DNA of 64,000 nt from the NCBI GenBank assembly GCA_030407315.1, contig JALQPE010002551.1:1-64000 (forward strand). The letters are read 5' to 3'. The notes under the pieces were generated by a model. That model ran no database searches. It was not told the DNA's origin and worked only from the letters and a program-made list of their open reading frames with translations. Position 1 is the first letter of the stretch. Each line of letters opens with the position of its first letter. Source of the stretch: Asparagopsis taxiformis. Its lineage: Eukaryota; Rhodophyta; Florideophyceae; Bonnemaisoniales; Bonnemaisoniaceae. Of this stretch, positions 1-10,940 are shown in pieces. A program made the position numbers and the translations under genes.

Positions 1-967
1 CCTCGAAGGGGACGCCCGACGTTCTACGATTCCCATTGTACGACTGGTGTGATCACGACTGATCCGACGAAGAGGTTCTCCGTGGCCTCACGTAATCAAC
101 GCGTTGATCAAACGATACTGCAAGACGATGTGCTGCAGGAGGCCTACGAAAAGGTCACGATGATCACGCAGAGTCCTAACGAGGACGAGAATCAGTACGC
201 TGATAGACTCGACACCGCCACGCGGCGTGTAACTACGTGTTTACGGACCGACTCCTCGTTCACCACTACGTACGTGTGTTTTGCTGCCCTCGACGCGGCA
301 GCCGTGACGGAACGACTCCGGTCACTCCCCGAACGAGAGAGGAACGACCTCACCGTTGTGAGACGATTGGCGACGGCCGAGGAACGACCTTCCGTGCACG
401 TACGGCAGCTGTCGCGTCAGCCGTGAAAACGAAAGTGCGGTTTCCGGTGAAGCCTACGTTGGCTATTTCCGACCACGAGTCGAGGAAGTTCGCGGACTAC
501 GATGAGTCCGCGTACTTACGTAATGAACGGGCTAGCGAGCCCAGTTACCACGATGGTAACCCGAACGTCCCCGCGAGGGACGATGACGACGTATCGCTCG
601 CTGCGGCTCACGTTGCCGAGAATCTAGAGGCGATACTCTTTACGAACGGGCCGCCGCCCAACGATACGAAAACGGCAAACGAAAGCCAGACGAGCATCGA
701 GGCTCGATTGAACCGGCGCATGCGACGGACGTGCCGAAGCTCACGAGCGAGCCAGACGCAATTGGGCGCACTCCGTATCCGAATGATTACTGGACGCTGT
801 CGTGTTGGTCTGCCGTGAAGATGGCCCTCGACGTTACGTGTCCCGTCGACGCCAGATCAACGGATCTTTTTCGCGTACAAGTACTACCTCTTCCACGTGA
901 AGAGCAAACCCACGTCATGCTGAACTTACTTCCCGCCAACGAATGGCAAAGCGTAACCAGGAACGAC
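1..967 (+). pseudogene. Gypsy-1 gag fragment, frameshifted
   Basis: This stretch aligns base for base with the C-terminal half of the intact gag at about 31831-32800 in the second gypsy copy. It runs from the capsid-like region (DDVLQEAYEKV) to the nucleocapsid, where the intact copy has a CX2CX4HX4C knuckle; here the knuckle is out of frame. Against that copy it shows more than ten single-base insertions or deletions, so no long frame survives. The other parts of the same element (15478-19099 and 60240-61455) keep clean frames. Gag would form the particle and package the RNA; this copy cannot. The clustered 1-nt indels could be decay or poor sequence quality. Confidence 0.9.
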
Positions 968-1200
968 CTACGGTGTTGAAAAGGGGGCCTCAGACAGTAC
1001 TGCGAGACAGTGATTTTTACTGTCTGAGACAGTAAAAATCACTATGCGGCAAATGAAAATTAATGCCACACTTGGAGACAGTGATTTGCACTGTCTGGCA
1101 GACAGTACGGAACACTGTCTGCAGACAGTAAAAAACACTGTCTCACAGTACTGTCTGAGGCAGTGAATGGAGACAGTAAAAATTAATGATTTATTCAATA
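968..1200. repeat. Left subterminal repeat array (ACAGTAAA type)
   Basis: At least ten copies of GACAGT or ACTGTC occur here, often paired as GACAGT...TTTTTACTGTC small palindromes. The same motif fills the right end (15100-15460). This fits transposase-binding subterminal repeats. Confidence 0.75.
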
Positions 1201-1325
1201 GTTGGATATGATGTAATTTACTGTACTGGGCAGTGTTGGCGGATAGTGTTTTGTATTGGCCAAGGCAACATGGCCGGATAGTGAAATACGCTGCCTGGGA
1301 CAATAGATGGAACCAACACGGTGCA

Positions 1326-1570
1326 CTGTCCTGGGCAGTACCTGGAGACAGTGATTTTCACTGTCCTGGGCAGTACCTGGAGACAGTGATTTTCACTGTC
1401 CTGGGCAGCACCTGTAGACAGTACTTTGTGCTGCCCTGGGCAGCACCTGTAGACAGTACTTTGTGCTGCCCTGGGCAGCACCTGGAGATAGTACTTTGTG
1501 CTGTCCTGGGCAGCACCTGGAGACAGTATTTCGTGCTGCCCTGGGCAGCACCTGGAGACAGTAAAAGTAG
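1326..1570. repeat. 35-bp tandem repeat, 7 copies
   Basis: CCTGGGCAG recurs at 1330, 1365, 1400, 1435, 1470, 1505 and 1540, an exact 35-bp period. Each unit contains ACCTGGAGACAGT or ACCTGTAGACAGT, so the array looks like an amplified form of the subterminal motif. It gives long shadow reading frames on both strands that are not genes. Confidence 0.9.
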
Positions 1571-2265
1571 TGTCCTGATATAGTAAAATTCGGTGTCTGG
1601 GAGTGGTGGATGAGATGGAGCGTCACGCTGTCGTGGGCATCTTTCTGGGGTAGAGGAAGGCAGTTCTAGCGCTATGAGGATGGGGCATGGACGGTATTCA
1701 TATGGGAATGGACAGAATAGTACGGCTAGGAATTTTTATTTCGTAGTGACTATGAGCTAGCGAGAGGTATACGCGGTAGGATAGGTAGCAATCTAAGAGG
1801 GTGCGATATGGGAAGCTTCACTCTGGATTTGTTTATTTGCGCAGGCTACATTGAGAATAAACAATCCCTATGTTAAAAATGCTACTACAACTAACACTAT
1901 TCCGACGAGTAAAACTAAAACTACTAGAAAAGTCTAGAAATCTATCAACTGATTGAGCTGCATGAATAAGCTAGGAAATGAAGAGAAGAAGAAAAAATGA
2001 TGTATAGAAAGGAAACAAGTTAGTGACGTTGAATTGGAGAGGGAAATTGATGGTGATTAGGAGACTAACGTACCTTAACAAATACCATTGCATCCCAAAT
2101 TGAGATATGTACTCACAGGCAGAAAAGAAAATTAGTGGAGAAGTGGTAAGAGAGAAAGATAAATGAAAGTAGAAGTGGAACACTCACCGACTGGAAACCT
2201 GAGAAAGAGAAAACGAATAGAAAACTGGGTTAGTGGCGTGAGTTGTGGAAACGTACCATCATGGT
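1571..2265. other. AT-rich stretch, no gene seen
   Basis: Purine-rich, AT-rich sequence without a convincing frame, RNA gene or repeat. Confidence 0.5.
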
Positions 2266-2404
2266 TCATATCCGTCGGAGACAAAGCAACAACTTTGGCC
2301 TTGGAAGCCGTATTGATGATCTAAAACTTACGCTTTGGAAGCAGTTTAGATGATCTATACGGCTTCCACGGCCAGGGTTGTTGCTTTGTTTCCGACGGAT
2401 ATGA
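2266..2404. repeat. 139-bp hairpin with about 62-bp arms
   Basis: TCATATCCGTCGG at 2266 pairs with its complement ending at 2404. The arms match at roughly nine of ten positions (with AGACAAAGCAACAA and TTGTTGCTTTGTTT opposite each other) around a loop of about 15 bases. It may be a small foldback MITE or a structured RNA. Confidence 0.8.
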
Positions 2405-3442
2405 AGATGGAAACAGGGATTTCCAGAATCTTTCGTTTAAGTAGTACTCTACGGGCGGAAATGACGTGTAGGAGAACAATAGAGGGATGAGTTTGAAACG
2501 GAGCGGTGCGATGGGAGGCCCAGAAAAACGATACCTAGGCTGCGAATTACGCTTGGAAGCACATGATCTGGCAGAGGAGGCGCACATTATCGTATCTTCT
2601 ACCGCCTTTTATTGTCTAGAATGACGTCATCACTACAGAAATATAGGAAAAACACTAGCATATGGGGCCTACAGGACAGGCGGAGGTGAAGAGTAAGAAA
2701 AATGGCGCACTTTCCTGGACGAGGAGTCCGCGCTTCCAGTGATGATGTGGATGGTATATATCGATAACGTCATTGTATGCTCCGAGTACACTTGGCAGGC
2801 AGTCAAAGCGGGCCACGTGGATGGTGGCGGTTAGGAAACAGCAGTGTCGAAGAATTTTTATAATTTTCATGTTTCAAGCGAGCAGTGAGTCTGCATTGCA
2901 ATATAAAAATGTATCCTAATTTAAGATATCACACCGAGTACGATTCAACGAGACATCGTGTTTTCACCTTGTGAATAGGGCCGAGAATATGGTAGAGTAT
3001 ACGAGTAGGAACTACGTGCATGAGAAAATCAGATTCAGTATTAGTGCTTAGAGCATCACTGCGTAACAAACGGAAGTGGATACGTCTTGGCCAGGATGGT
3101 GTTTAGGGAATGCGATACAAGATAGCAAAACGATATTGAGTAGGTCGAGCCCGGATGAAATAGCAATCATTGTGCATAAAGTAATGAGCATAGGAAAAAT
3201 CATTGTGGTGAAACAGTTCATTGGATCGAATGAAAGCCAGGAAAGGTTTCTTAATGGTTGAATTTAGTGGCGGAGAAATATAATTCTGCACTATAGCGGA
3301 GAAGTAGCGGAAAAGAGTAAATCTCCTTCAGCAAGCGAGACATGCATCAATATTGCCCAGTATAGTTCGTCTGAAGTGCAAGTTGAACCTCGCAAAGTGA
3401 ATATCAGAGGTCGTTGGCTAGTGGTTGAAGAAGTCTGCAACG
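2405..3442. other. No gene seen
   Basis: Only short unsupported frames occur here. Nothing was recognised on either strand. Confidence 0.4.
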
Positions 3443-5617
3443 ATGGAGCAATTCTTGAAAACGGATTTGGCTGCAGAAAACTATTCCGAACAGGCCAGAG
3501 TTCGTGCAGTTCTCTTCGACGGAGAATCTGGCTGGGTGTACGGTGAAATTTTTGTTCAACGGATCGTTTAGGGGTGCTCCGGACGTCCAAAATTGTGTCA
3601 ACCTCGAGATGACGGCGTACTACACTTGTAGCCGTTGGTGGGCCGGGCTGAAACCGAACTCGGTTGGTACCATTGGGCAGGAATGGATTGCTGGTTTGTT
3701 GGAAATCTTCGGGTACGTGAAGGAGGTGGCCGAGTATTGGAACGTTTCGGATGTGTTGAGGATGCTGGATGGCTCCATTCCCAGCGTGGGTGACCCGAGC
3801 AAGAGCTTCGACATTCACTCACGCGTTGTCGAAGTTTTTGCGCTGATGGTGCCCAAGAAGGGGTTCTGAGCGGACTTACATCCCAAGGAAGGCCCTCCCA
3901 ATGGCTCCAAGTTTGAGAACATCTTTCCCAATCGGAAGTCTATGTTTTGAAAGGACGCCAGGAAAATGCTCCTGCGCGTAACTGGCTACCGCGACATGTA
4001 AATGCGGAAACAATTTTACGTGGTGGACCCACACATCCCACATGCTGCGCTCCCAGTCACATGTGGTCATGATTCCGCCAACCCTTCCCCTTCCATTTCC
4101 CTGACCATCCCTTCATCCTCCATTCCTTTGCCTTTGAAGAATCCAATTTAGGTAGTACCACCTCAATTAGATTCTTCCAGCTATTCCTAGGCTGCCTCTG
4201 TTTCTGCCACTACCCCTGTCGTGTCTGCATCGTCCGGAGTGGAAACTTCTGGGAAAGTGATGCCCAAAAGGAGTACCTGCCTGAAAGAGAGTCGTTCCGG
4301 TCGTGGTGGAACAGCGACGGCGGGTGGTGCGAGCCCTGTTCAGGTCGTCGAGCTGGAGAGCGCACCCAAGGATGCGGGTAAAAGCTCCATCCTTGGGAAG
4401 CGCAACTGGGAAACCGCTTCTGCGACGCCCGAGCCCTCTACCAAATTTGGTACTTTTAAAAGAGGAAGCTCAGTGAGACTTCATCAAAGTCGTCGTCAAA
4501 GAAATCCAAGTCGGCTTCCAGAGGACGTTCTCGGGAGCCGATTCTCCAGTTCGACGACGCCCATGAAAATCCTATTCCCGACAGTATCGTCGATGAGAAT
4601 GTGGCCGCCGTTCTCCCCAGCGCAATTGCGTCTGGTAGCCCGATGAAGTACTACATGGAAATTACGACGGTAGAGACGGTGCGGGCGGAAATAAAGGCGG
4701 CAGCATTCCTGGCAGCTGCATCGCCAGGTGCTGAGGACTCGGTGGTGGAATAGTACTTTGCGGTGAAGCGGCGTTGCTGGACAACATGGGGGTGGTTGTT
4801 GTGGAAGGCCTCTTGCAGTCGTCCACGGCTGGTAGCGCGACGCATGACCTCTTCAGTCACTTTTCTCGACAGTTCCAGCTGGTTGAGGAGGTTGAAAAGC
4901 CACAGAAACCCTCCCAGCAGTCTGATTCTGATTATGAAGACAGGAAACCACAGGACGAGCCCCCAGATTTCGCCAAGCCCGGTTTTGATACTTCGCCGTG
5001 GCATTTCATCCACAACGTGGGTGCTGCGAAGGACCGCATAGATGGTGGTCGTGGGCGACTCCCCCTGCCGCGGTGTGAATTGTGCGACAAGCTGGAGGAG
5101 GGGAATTTGGATATGTACAGGAACAAGTTGGTGGCAGAGCTTGCTCTTGGTGTTTGTGCGGATTTCTTGAAGTTGGGAATGGAGGGTGAGGATCCTGTCT
5201 TTTTCCCGAAGACAGGATTACGGCTGCTTCTTAAAACAGATGGGGCTGCGGACCAGGATGGGCACACGGACTTCTGAGTATCCCAATTTTGAGGAGTCGG
5301 ACCTACCCAATCCCCATCCTATTTCATGATGTCGAGCGGATCCGATGGGTTCTTTATAGTAGCTGCACCTTATAGTCATGTATGCCTGGTCCATACGGAC
5401 GCCGACATGTGGAAGGTTCCCGTTAACCACTTTTATGTGCCACCCTATTCCGTCTTAGTTGATCGCGGTGACCTTTACCATTACGGGGTCGGCTTCAGGT
5501 GAGGAGATCTTCCTGTGGGAGCAGAATTTAGTCTATGGTCTGCCCACGCGCGGCCACATCTACTTGAAGACTGAGAAGGACGTCCTCACGGACCACATCC
5601 ACACCGTCGAATATTAA
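3443..5617 (+). pseudogene. Decayed gene, possible Fe(II)/2OG dioxygenase-like C-terminus
   Basis: A chain of open segments in shifting frames reads as one protein. It starts at ATG 3443 (MEQFLKTDLAAENYSEQ), shifts near 3560, ends a segment at 3869, passes through a Ser/Thr-rich linker and continues from 4774 to a stop at 5615-5617. The C-terminal part contains QDGHTDF near 5258-5275 and, after in-frame stops, DRGDLYHYG near 5460-5490. HxD followed by a distant H in a G-D-x-x-H-x-G setting is the iron-binding layout of jelly-roll Fe(II)/2-oxoglutarate dioxygenases; this assignment is inferred from motif shape alone. At least four frameshifts or stops make it non-functional. It could be the cargo or accessory gene of the surrounding transposon. 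Confidence 0.45.
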
Positions 5618-5964
5618 AAGTATGACAGGAGCAATAGATAGCATACGAGAAGTATTAAAACCTATGCTATTGTTCCCTGCTATGAAGTTCTGTCTTTCTC
5701 ATCTCAACATTATTCGCTTAGCCCACCTTTCTATTTTCATCTATACATCTGACCTTCATGTCATAGTTTAGTGCTACTAAGCCTATTGATTGCTACATTT
5801 TTGTATTAGTCTACAACTTTACATGATTTCACTAGCTAGACCGTAGGGGGGACTAGTTTTAGACCTTGACAACCCGTGAGGTTCGACTATAAGAGACGTT
5901 GCTGAGATAACACATGACACAGAATGCTCCAGGAAGCCACTCACAGCCGTACAAACGTTCTGCT

Positions 5965-6575
5965 GAGCCATGTTCCTGACTTCCCAATTCCTTGCTCACC
6001 CTTCCCTAGGTGGGAGGGGGACGGAACTCTCAGCCCCTTACAGCGGAAGCCGTTTACCGGGGATTCTTACAGCAAAGTCATCGTTACGATGACTTTGCTG
6101 TAAGAAAGCGTTTCCATTACAGTGGCCAAGAATTTTTTCACCGGGTAAAAAAATCATGGCAGCTGTAATGATTTATTTTCTTACAGCAAAGTCATCGTAA
6201 CGATGACTTTGCTGTAAGGAAACGTTTCCATTGCAGTGGCCAAAGAAATTTTACCGGGTAAAAAATCAGCAAGAATTTTTACCGGGTGAAAAATCGTGGC
6301 TGCTGTAATGATTTATTTTCTTACAGCAAAGTCATCGTTACGATGACTTTGCTGTAAGAAAGCGTTTCAATTACAGTGGCCAAGAATTTTTTTACCGGGT
6401 AAAAAATCATGGCTGCTGTAATGATTTATTTTCTTACAGCAAAGTCATCGTAACGATGACTTTGCTGTAAGCATCCCTGGTAAATTGCTTCCGCTGTAAG
6501 CGGCAGGGACTTCCGTCCTTTTCCGACCTAGGGAAGGGTGAGGAAGGAATTATGAAGTCAGGAAACAGGGTATAG
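5965..6575. repeat. Large foldback element A
   Basis: The left arm (TTCCTGACTTC, CTCACCCTTCCCTAGG, then CTTACAGCGGAAG) is repeated inverted at the right end. Arms exceed 100 bases. Between them lie four 39-bp palindromes (6066-6104, 6180-6218, 6320-6358, 6433-6471), separated by ACCGGGTAAAAA and CTGTAATG modules that are themselves inverted. The whole block is a nested palindrome of about 600 bp. Confidence 0.85.
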
Positions 6576-7332
6576 GAATGGTATGGACGGCTGTAGGCGG
6601 CATTAGGTAACACATTGTGTTGTTTACACCCGGTTTGAGCTGGGTGTTGTGTCTAGTATGGTTGGAGGAGTGTACGAAATTTCTACCACGTGGTCGGAAA
6701 TGGTTCAATTTTCTCACGACAGAGATTCTGACTTTCGAAATTCAAACTCGTTAAAGTGGGCTGGAGTTGGTGTGAACACCTCCAGGACCTCTGGGAAGGA
6801 TCTGGTAACACATGTCCTGTGACTGCACGCGGTTATCCTCTCTGAAATCAACCATAGATTATCGGAGGGCAAAATCTACTCTTGGTGCCTTGTGGCACAT
6901 TGACAATACAAAACCGTCTGTTTCCAGTTTTTATATACTTTACTCTCGAGTAGATAGGATTTCAGCTGTCCAAGTAAAGAATGGGCCATATAAATGTTTC
7001 ATTTCAACACAAGCATTGTGCAATTCAACCTCTTCCAGGTCCAAAAACTTGTCCAGAGTACACTTCCAGGCCATCGCCTGGGAGCGTACTCTGGACAATT
7101 TTTTGGACTAAGTGCACTTTCAAGTGCATGCACTTGGAGGCATCCAGTCCAAATCTACGTCGTTCCGACAAAGTTGAATTTTGGCCATGGCCGAAATTCA
7201 TCATATCTGCAGTTGTGAGAATCTGATGACCAAAAATCGATGCATTCTGCCAGCCCTAATGCGCAAGCCAGAAGCTTTACGGACAGATAAAACACCTTTC
7301 TGTAATCCCCAGAGCCACTCCAGCCCTTATAC
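6576..7332. repeat. Higher-order repeat flank, copy 1
   Basis: Sequence with GTGTGAACACCTCCAGGACC and neighbouring blocks that recurs near 8100 and 9170. It includes a diverged unit of the 172-bp satellite near 7150-7325 (GTTCCGACAAAGTTGAATTT). No gene is seen. Confidence 0.65.
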
Positions 7333-7390
7333 ACTACGGTGTTGAAAAGAGGGCCTCAGACAGTACGGTGAGACAGTGATTTTTACTGCC
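7333..7390 (+). repeat. Second copy of the insertion's left terminus
   Basis: CTACGGTGTTGAAAAG followed by GGGCCTCAGACAGTAC repeats the outer left end at 968-1020 with few changes. A matching right end was not found nearby, so this may be a truncated or nested relative. Confidence 0.7.
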
Positions 7391-7635
7391 TCACTGTACA
7401 ATGATCTTCAGGAAGTAGGATATTCTCTAAGCCTAGCACGGGAGAGAAAGATGGAAGCGTAGGCATGCAGAAGTATAGAGGCAATAGTATGTGTAGACTA
7501 TGGCAGTGGTAGAAAAGTATTTCATGCACGAAAAGGACTGGTAGAGTGACACTAGAGAAGTGATGCTTAGCAGGAAGGGATGTGGAGATGATGAAGGAGG
7601 ACAACAGACATGAGATCGAGGGTTGAGACCAACGG

Positions 7636-7855
7636 CTTACAGACGGAGCAGTTTACCAGGGATGTTTACAGCAAAGTCATCGTTACGATGACTTTGCTGT
7701 AAGAAAGAAAACAATTCATTACAGTAGCCATGATTTTTTTACCGGGTAAAAAATTCCTGGCCACTGTAATGAAAACGTTTTCTTACAGCAAAGTCATCGT
7801 AACGATGACTTTGCTGTAAGCATCCCTGGTAAACTGCCTCAGCTGTAAGCGGCTG
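7636..7855. repeat. Foldback element B
   Basis: Ends GCTTACAG...GCAGTTTACCAGGGATG and the inverse CATCCCTGGTAAACTGC...CTGTAAGC. It contains 39-bp palindromes at 7665-7703 and 7782-7820, separated by TTTTTTACCGGGTAAAAAA. Confidence 0.85.
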
Positions 7856-8535
7856 GGAGCTTGGTCCCTCCCTCACCTTGGGAAGGGTGAGCAAGGAATT
7901 GTGAAGCCGTAAAACATGGCAGAGGGATGGTTTGGACGGCTGTTAGCGGTGTTGGGGAGCACTCTGCGTCGTGCTAACCCAGTCTGGGCTGGGTGCCCTG
8001 CCTGGTACGGCGGGAGGAGTGTACAAAATTTCAAACACAATTTCCTCAAGAGTGAAATTCTGATTGTCGAAACTCAACCTCCCTAAAATGAACTAGAGCT
8101 GGCATGAGCACCTCCAGGACGTCTGGAAAGGTACTGACAGCACATTTTCGGAGCATTGGCGCAGCTGTTCTCTCTGAGATCAAGCATAGAGTATCCGTGG
8201 CCAGATTCTATTCCTGGTGCCGTGTGGCACAGTGACCACACCAAATCGCCCTTTTTAGCAGACTATAGATTTGAGTTATTAGGAATCTAGCTGCCTTCAA
8301 TACCAACATAGTTGGTAAGTAGGCTAGCCTAGGATTGTAGGGAAATCAGGAAGGATGGGAGGGTAGGTATGCAGCAACATGAAGGGGATAGTATGAGTAG
8401 ATTATGGCGGTGGTAGAGAAGGATTGCACTCACTGAAGGGTCGGCTGGAGTGACACCGGAGTCGACATAGAAGGGAGGTTGGGATAGGCTGGGATGAAGG
8501 AAGACAAGAGACATGAGAGAGAGGGTGAAGCCAGA

Positions 8536-8920
8536 CCGCTTACAGCTGAGGCAGTTTACCGCGGGTGCTGACAGCAAAGTCATCGTTACGATGACTTTGC
8601 TGTAAGAAAAGAAAACATTACAGCAGGCACGTTTTTTTACCCGGTAAAAAAATTCTTGGTGATTTTTTACCCGGTAAAAATTCTTCGCCTACTGTAATGT
8701 TTCCTTTTCTTACAGCAAAGTCATCGTTACGATGACTTTGCTGTAAGAAAACGTTTCATTACAGTAGCCACGATTTTTTACCCGGTAAAAAAATTCTTGG
8801 TGATTTTTTCACCCGGTAAAATCCTTCGCCCACTGTAATGTTTTCTTTTCTTACAGCAAAGTCATCGTAACGATGACTTTGCTGTAAGCATCCCTGGTAA
8901 ACTGCCTCAGCTGTAAGCGT
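8536..8920. repeat. Foldback element C
   Basis: Terminal CGCTTACAGCTGAGGCAG is present inverted at 8900-8920. Internal 39-bp palindromes lie at 8568-8606, 8709-8747 and 8850-8888, with ACCCGGTAAAAA pairs between them. Confidence 0.85.
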
Positions 8921-9802
8921 CTGGTACCTTGGTCCCTCTCTCACTTTGGGAAGGGTGAGATAGGAATTTTGAAGTCGGGAACATTGTGGAAGGATGGTTT
9001 CGACGGCTTCGGGCGGCTTTGAAGAGCAATCTGTGTCTTGTTCACCCGGGCTGAACTACCTAAAAAGTTCAGTATTGGGAGAGCAGCACGGTAAATTTCG
9101 ACCACCATTTTCTCACGACAGAGATTCTGGCGGTCGAAATTCAAACTCGTTAAAATGGACTAGAGTTGGTGTGAACACCTCCAGGACCTCTGGAAAGGTA
9201 CTACCTGCACATTTTCCGAGGCTACAAGAAGCCGGTCTCTCCAATATCAAGCATAGATTATCGGTGCGCAAAATCTACTCCTGGTGCTGTGTAGCACATT
9301 GACTATACAAAACCGTCCGTTTTCCGTTATAATAAACTATACTCTCAAGTAGGTAGGAATCTATATATTCACCTTACATCGATGGTTATGAAGTAGGTTA
9401 GCCTAGGACTGAAGGACAGAAGGTAAAGGATAGGATGGTAGGCATGGGGTAAAATGAAGGTGGTGGTATGAGTAGAATACGGAAGTGGTAGACAGGTATT
9501 TAATGCACAGGAGGGGCGTGTGAAGTGACACCAGAGGCGCGGTGCGTCACAGGAAGGAAGACTGGAATGATGAAGGAGAACTAGAGGCATGAGAGATAGG
9601 TTGTTGAGGCATGCTTCTAGCTCTATTATATAACTACATTGCTCCTCTATAGGCTACGCAATCCATTCCAGCAGTTCTAGTTAAAAATGGACTATATGAA
9701 TGTTTCATTTCAATATCAGCATTGTGCAGTTGAGCCTCTTCAAGGTCCGAAAACTTGTCCAGAGTACGCTTCCAGGCCACTTGAAGGCATCCAGAACACT
9801 TG

Positions 9803-10490
9803 CACTTCGTTCTTGCAAAGTTCAATTTTGGCTATCACATCTCCAGTTGTGGGAGTCTGGTGACCAAAAGTCGATGCATTCTGGAATCCCTACCACGCAA
9901 TTCAACAGCTTTACGGACACATAAAACAATTTTCCGTACTCCCTAGAGCCACTCCAGCCCTTACGGATCACTTACACTTCGTTCCGACAAAGTTCAATTT
10001 TGGCCATCACATCTCCAGTTGTGAGAATCTGGTGACCAAAAATTAGTGAACTCCGGAAGCTGTACCTCGCAAGCCACCAGCTTTCAGGGCAAATAAAACC
10101 CATTACAGTACTCCCCAGACCCACTCCAACCCTTACAGACCACTTGCACTTCGTTCCGACAAAGTTCAATTTTGGCCATCACATCTTCAGTTGTGGGAAT
10201 CTGGTGACCAAAACTCGATGCATTCTGTCAGCCCTAATGCGCAAGCCAGCAGCTTTACGAACTCATAGAACACTTTTCCGTACTCCCTAGACCCACTCCA
10301 ACCCTTACAGACCACTTGCACATCATTCGGACAAAGTTCCATTTTGACCATCACATCTCCAGTTGTGAGAATCTGATGACTAAAAATCGATGAATTATAC
10401 CAACCCTTCCACGCAAGCGAGAAAGCTTGAGTGCAATTAAAACAAGTTTTAGTGCTCCCTAGAACCACCCCAACCGTTTCAGACCACTTT
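9803..10490. repeat. 172-bp tandem satellite, 4 copies
   Basis: The landmark CACTTCGTTC (CACATCATTC in the last copy) falls at 9803, 9975, 10147 and 10319, an exact 172-bp spacing. Each unit has GTTGTGAGAATCTG or a variant, and CCCACTCCAACCC. Units differ by point changes. Confidence 0.85.
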
Positions 10491-10562
10491 GCAGCCTTTT
10501 TCGCGAGGTCCGAAATCGTCTCCTTCTTCTTCCCGAGTGAGAAACATCAGTCCCTCTCATAT

Positions 10563-10760
10563 GCTTACAGAGAAGTTGGTTTACCATGGTTTCTTACAGC
10601 AAAGTCATCGTTACGATGACTTTGCTGTAATGTTTTGTTTTCTTACAGCAAAGTCATCTTAACGATGACTTTGCTGTAATGTTTTGTTTTCTTACAGCAA
10701 AGTCATCGTTACGATGACTTTGCTGTAAGCAACCGGGGTAAACTGCCTTTGCTGTAAGAA
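10563..10760. repeat. Foldback element D with three 39-bp palindromes
   Basis: Palindromes lie at 10593-10631, 10642-10680 and 10691-10729, spaced by ATGTTTTGTTTT. The flanking GGTTTACCATGG and GGGGTAAACTGCC are the inverted outer arms, as in elements A-C. Confidence 0.85.
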
Positions 10761-10772
10761 AACTGAATAGCA

Positions 10773-10940
10773 GTTCCGACAGCTTGTCCTGAGAAAGCAA
10801 ATCCGCCTTAACGATGACTTTGCTGTAAGAAAACAGAGTACTTACAGTTCTGACAGCTTGTCCTGAGAAAGCAAATCCGCCTTAACGATGACTTTGCTGT
10901 AAGAAAACACAGTAATTACAGTTCCGACAGCTTGTCCTGA
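10773..10940. repeat. 74-bp tandem repeat of half palindromes
   Basis: GACAGCTTGTCCTGA recurs at 10778, 10852 and 10926. Each 74-bp unit ends with the right half of the 39-bp palindrome (ACGATGACTTTGCTGTAAG). Confidence 0.8.

Larger units (their letters stand above)
7405..9600. repeat. Higher-order repeat, about 0.9-1.05 kb period
   Basis: Blocks beginning near 7405, 8325 and 9375 share a purine-rich segment (about 200 bp), then a foldback unit with 39-bp palindromes, then a GACAGAGATTCTG/CACCTCCAGGAC segment. Two full units and a partial third are visible. This looks like segmental tandem duplication after foldback elements had inserted. Confidence 0.65.

Noticed and set aside
1218..1626. 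Cys/Gln-rich repeat proteins on both strands
   Set aside because: They come from the 35-bp tandem array.
6066..10729. Regularly spaced palindromes that resemble a CRISPR array
   Set aside because: Spacers are shared and inverted copies of each other, spacing is irregular, there are no cas genes, and the context is eukaryotic. Foldback elements explain them.
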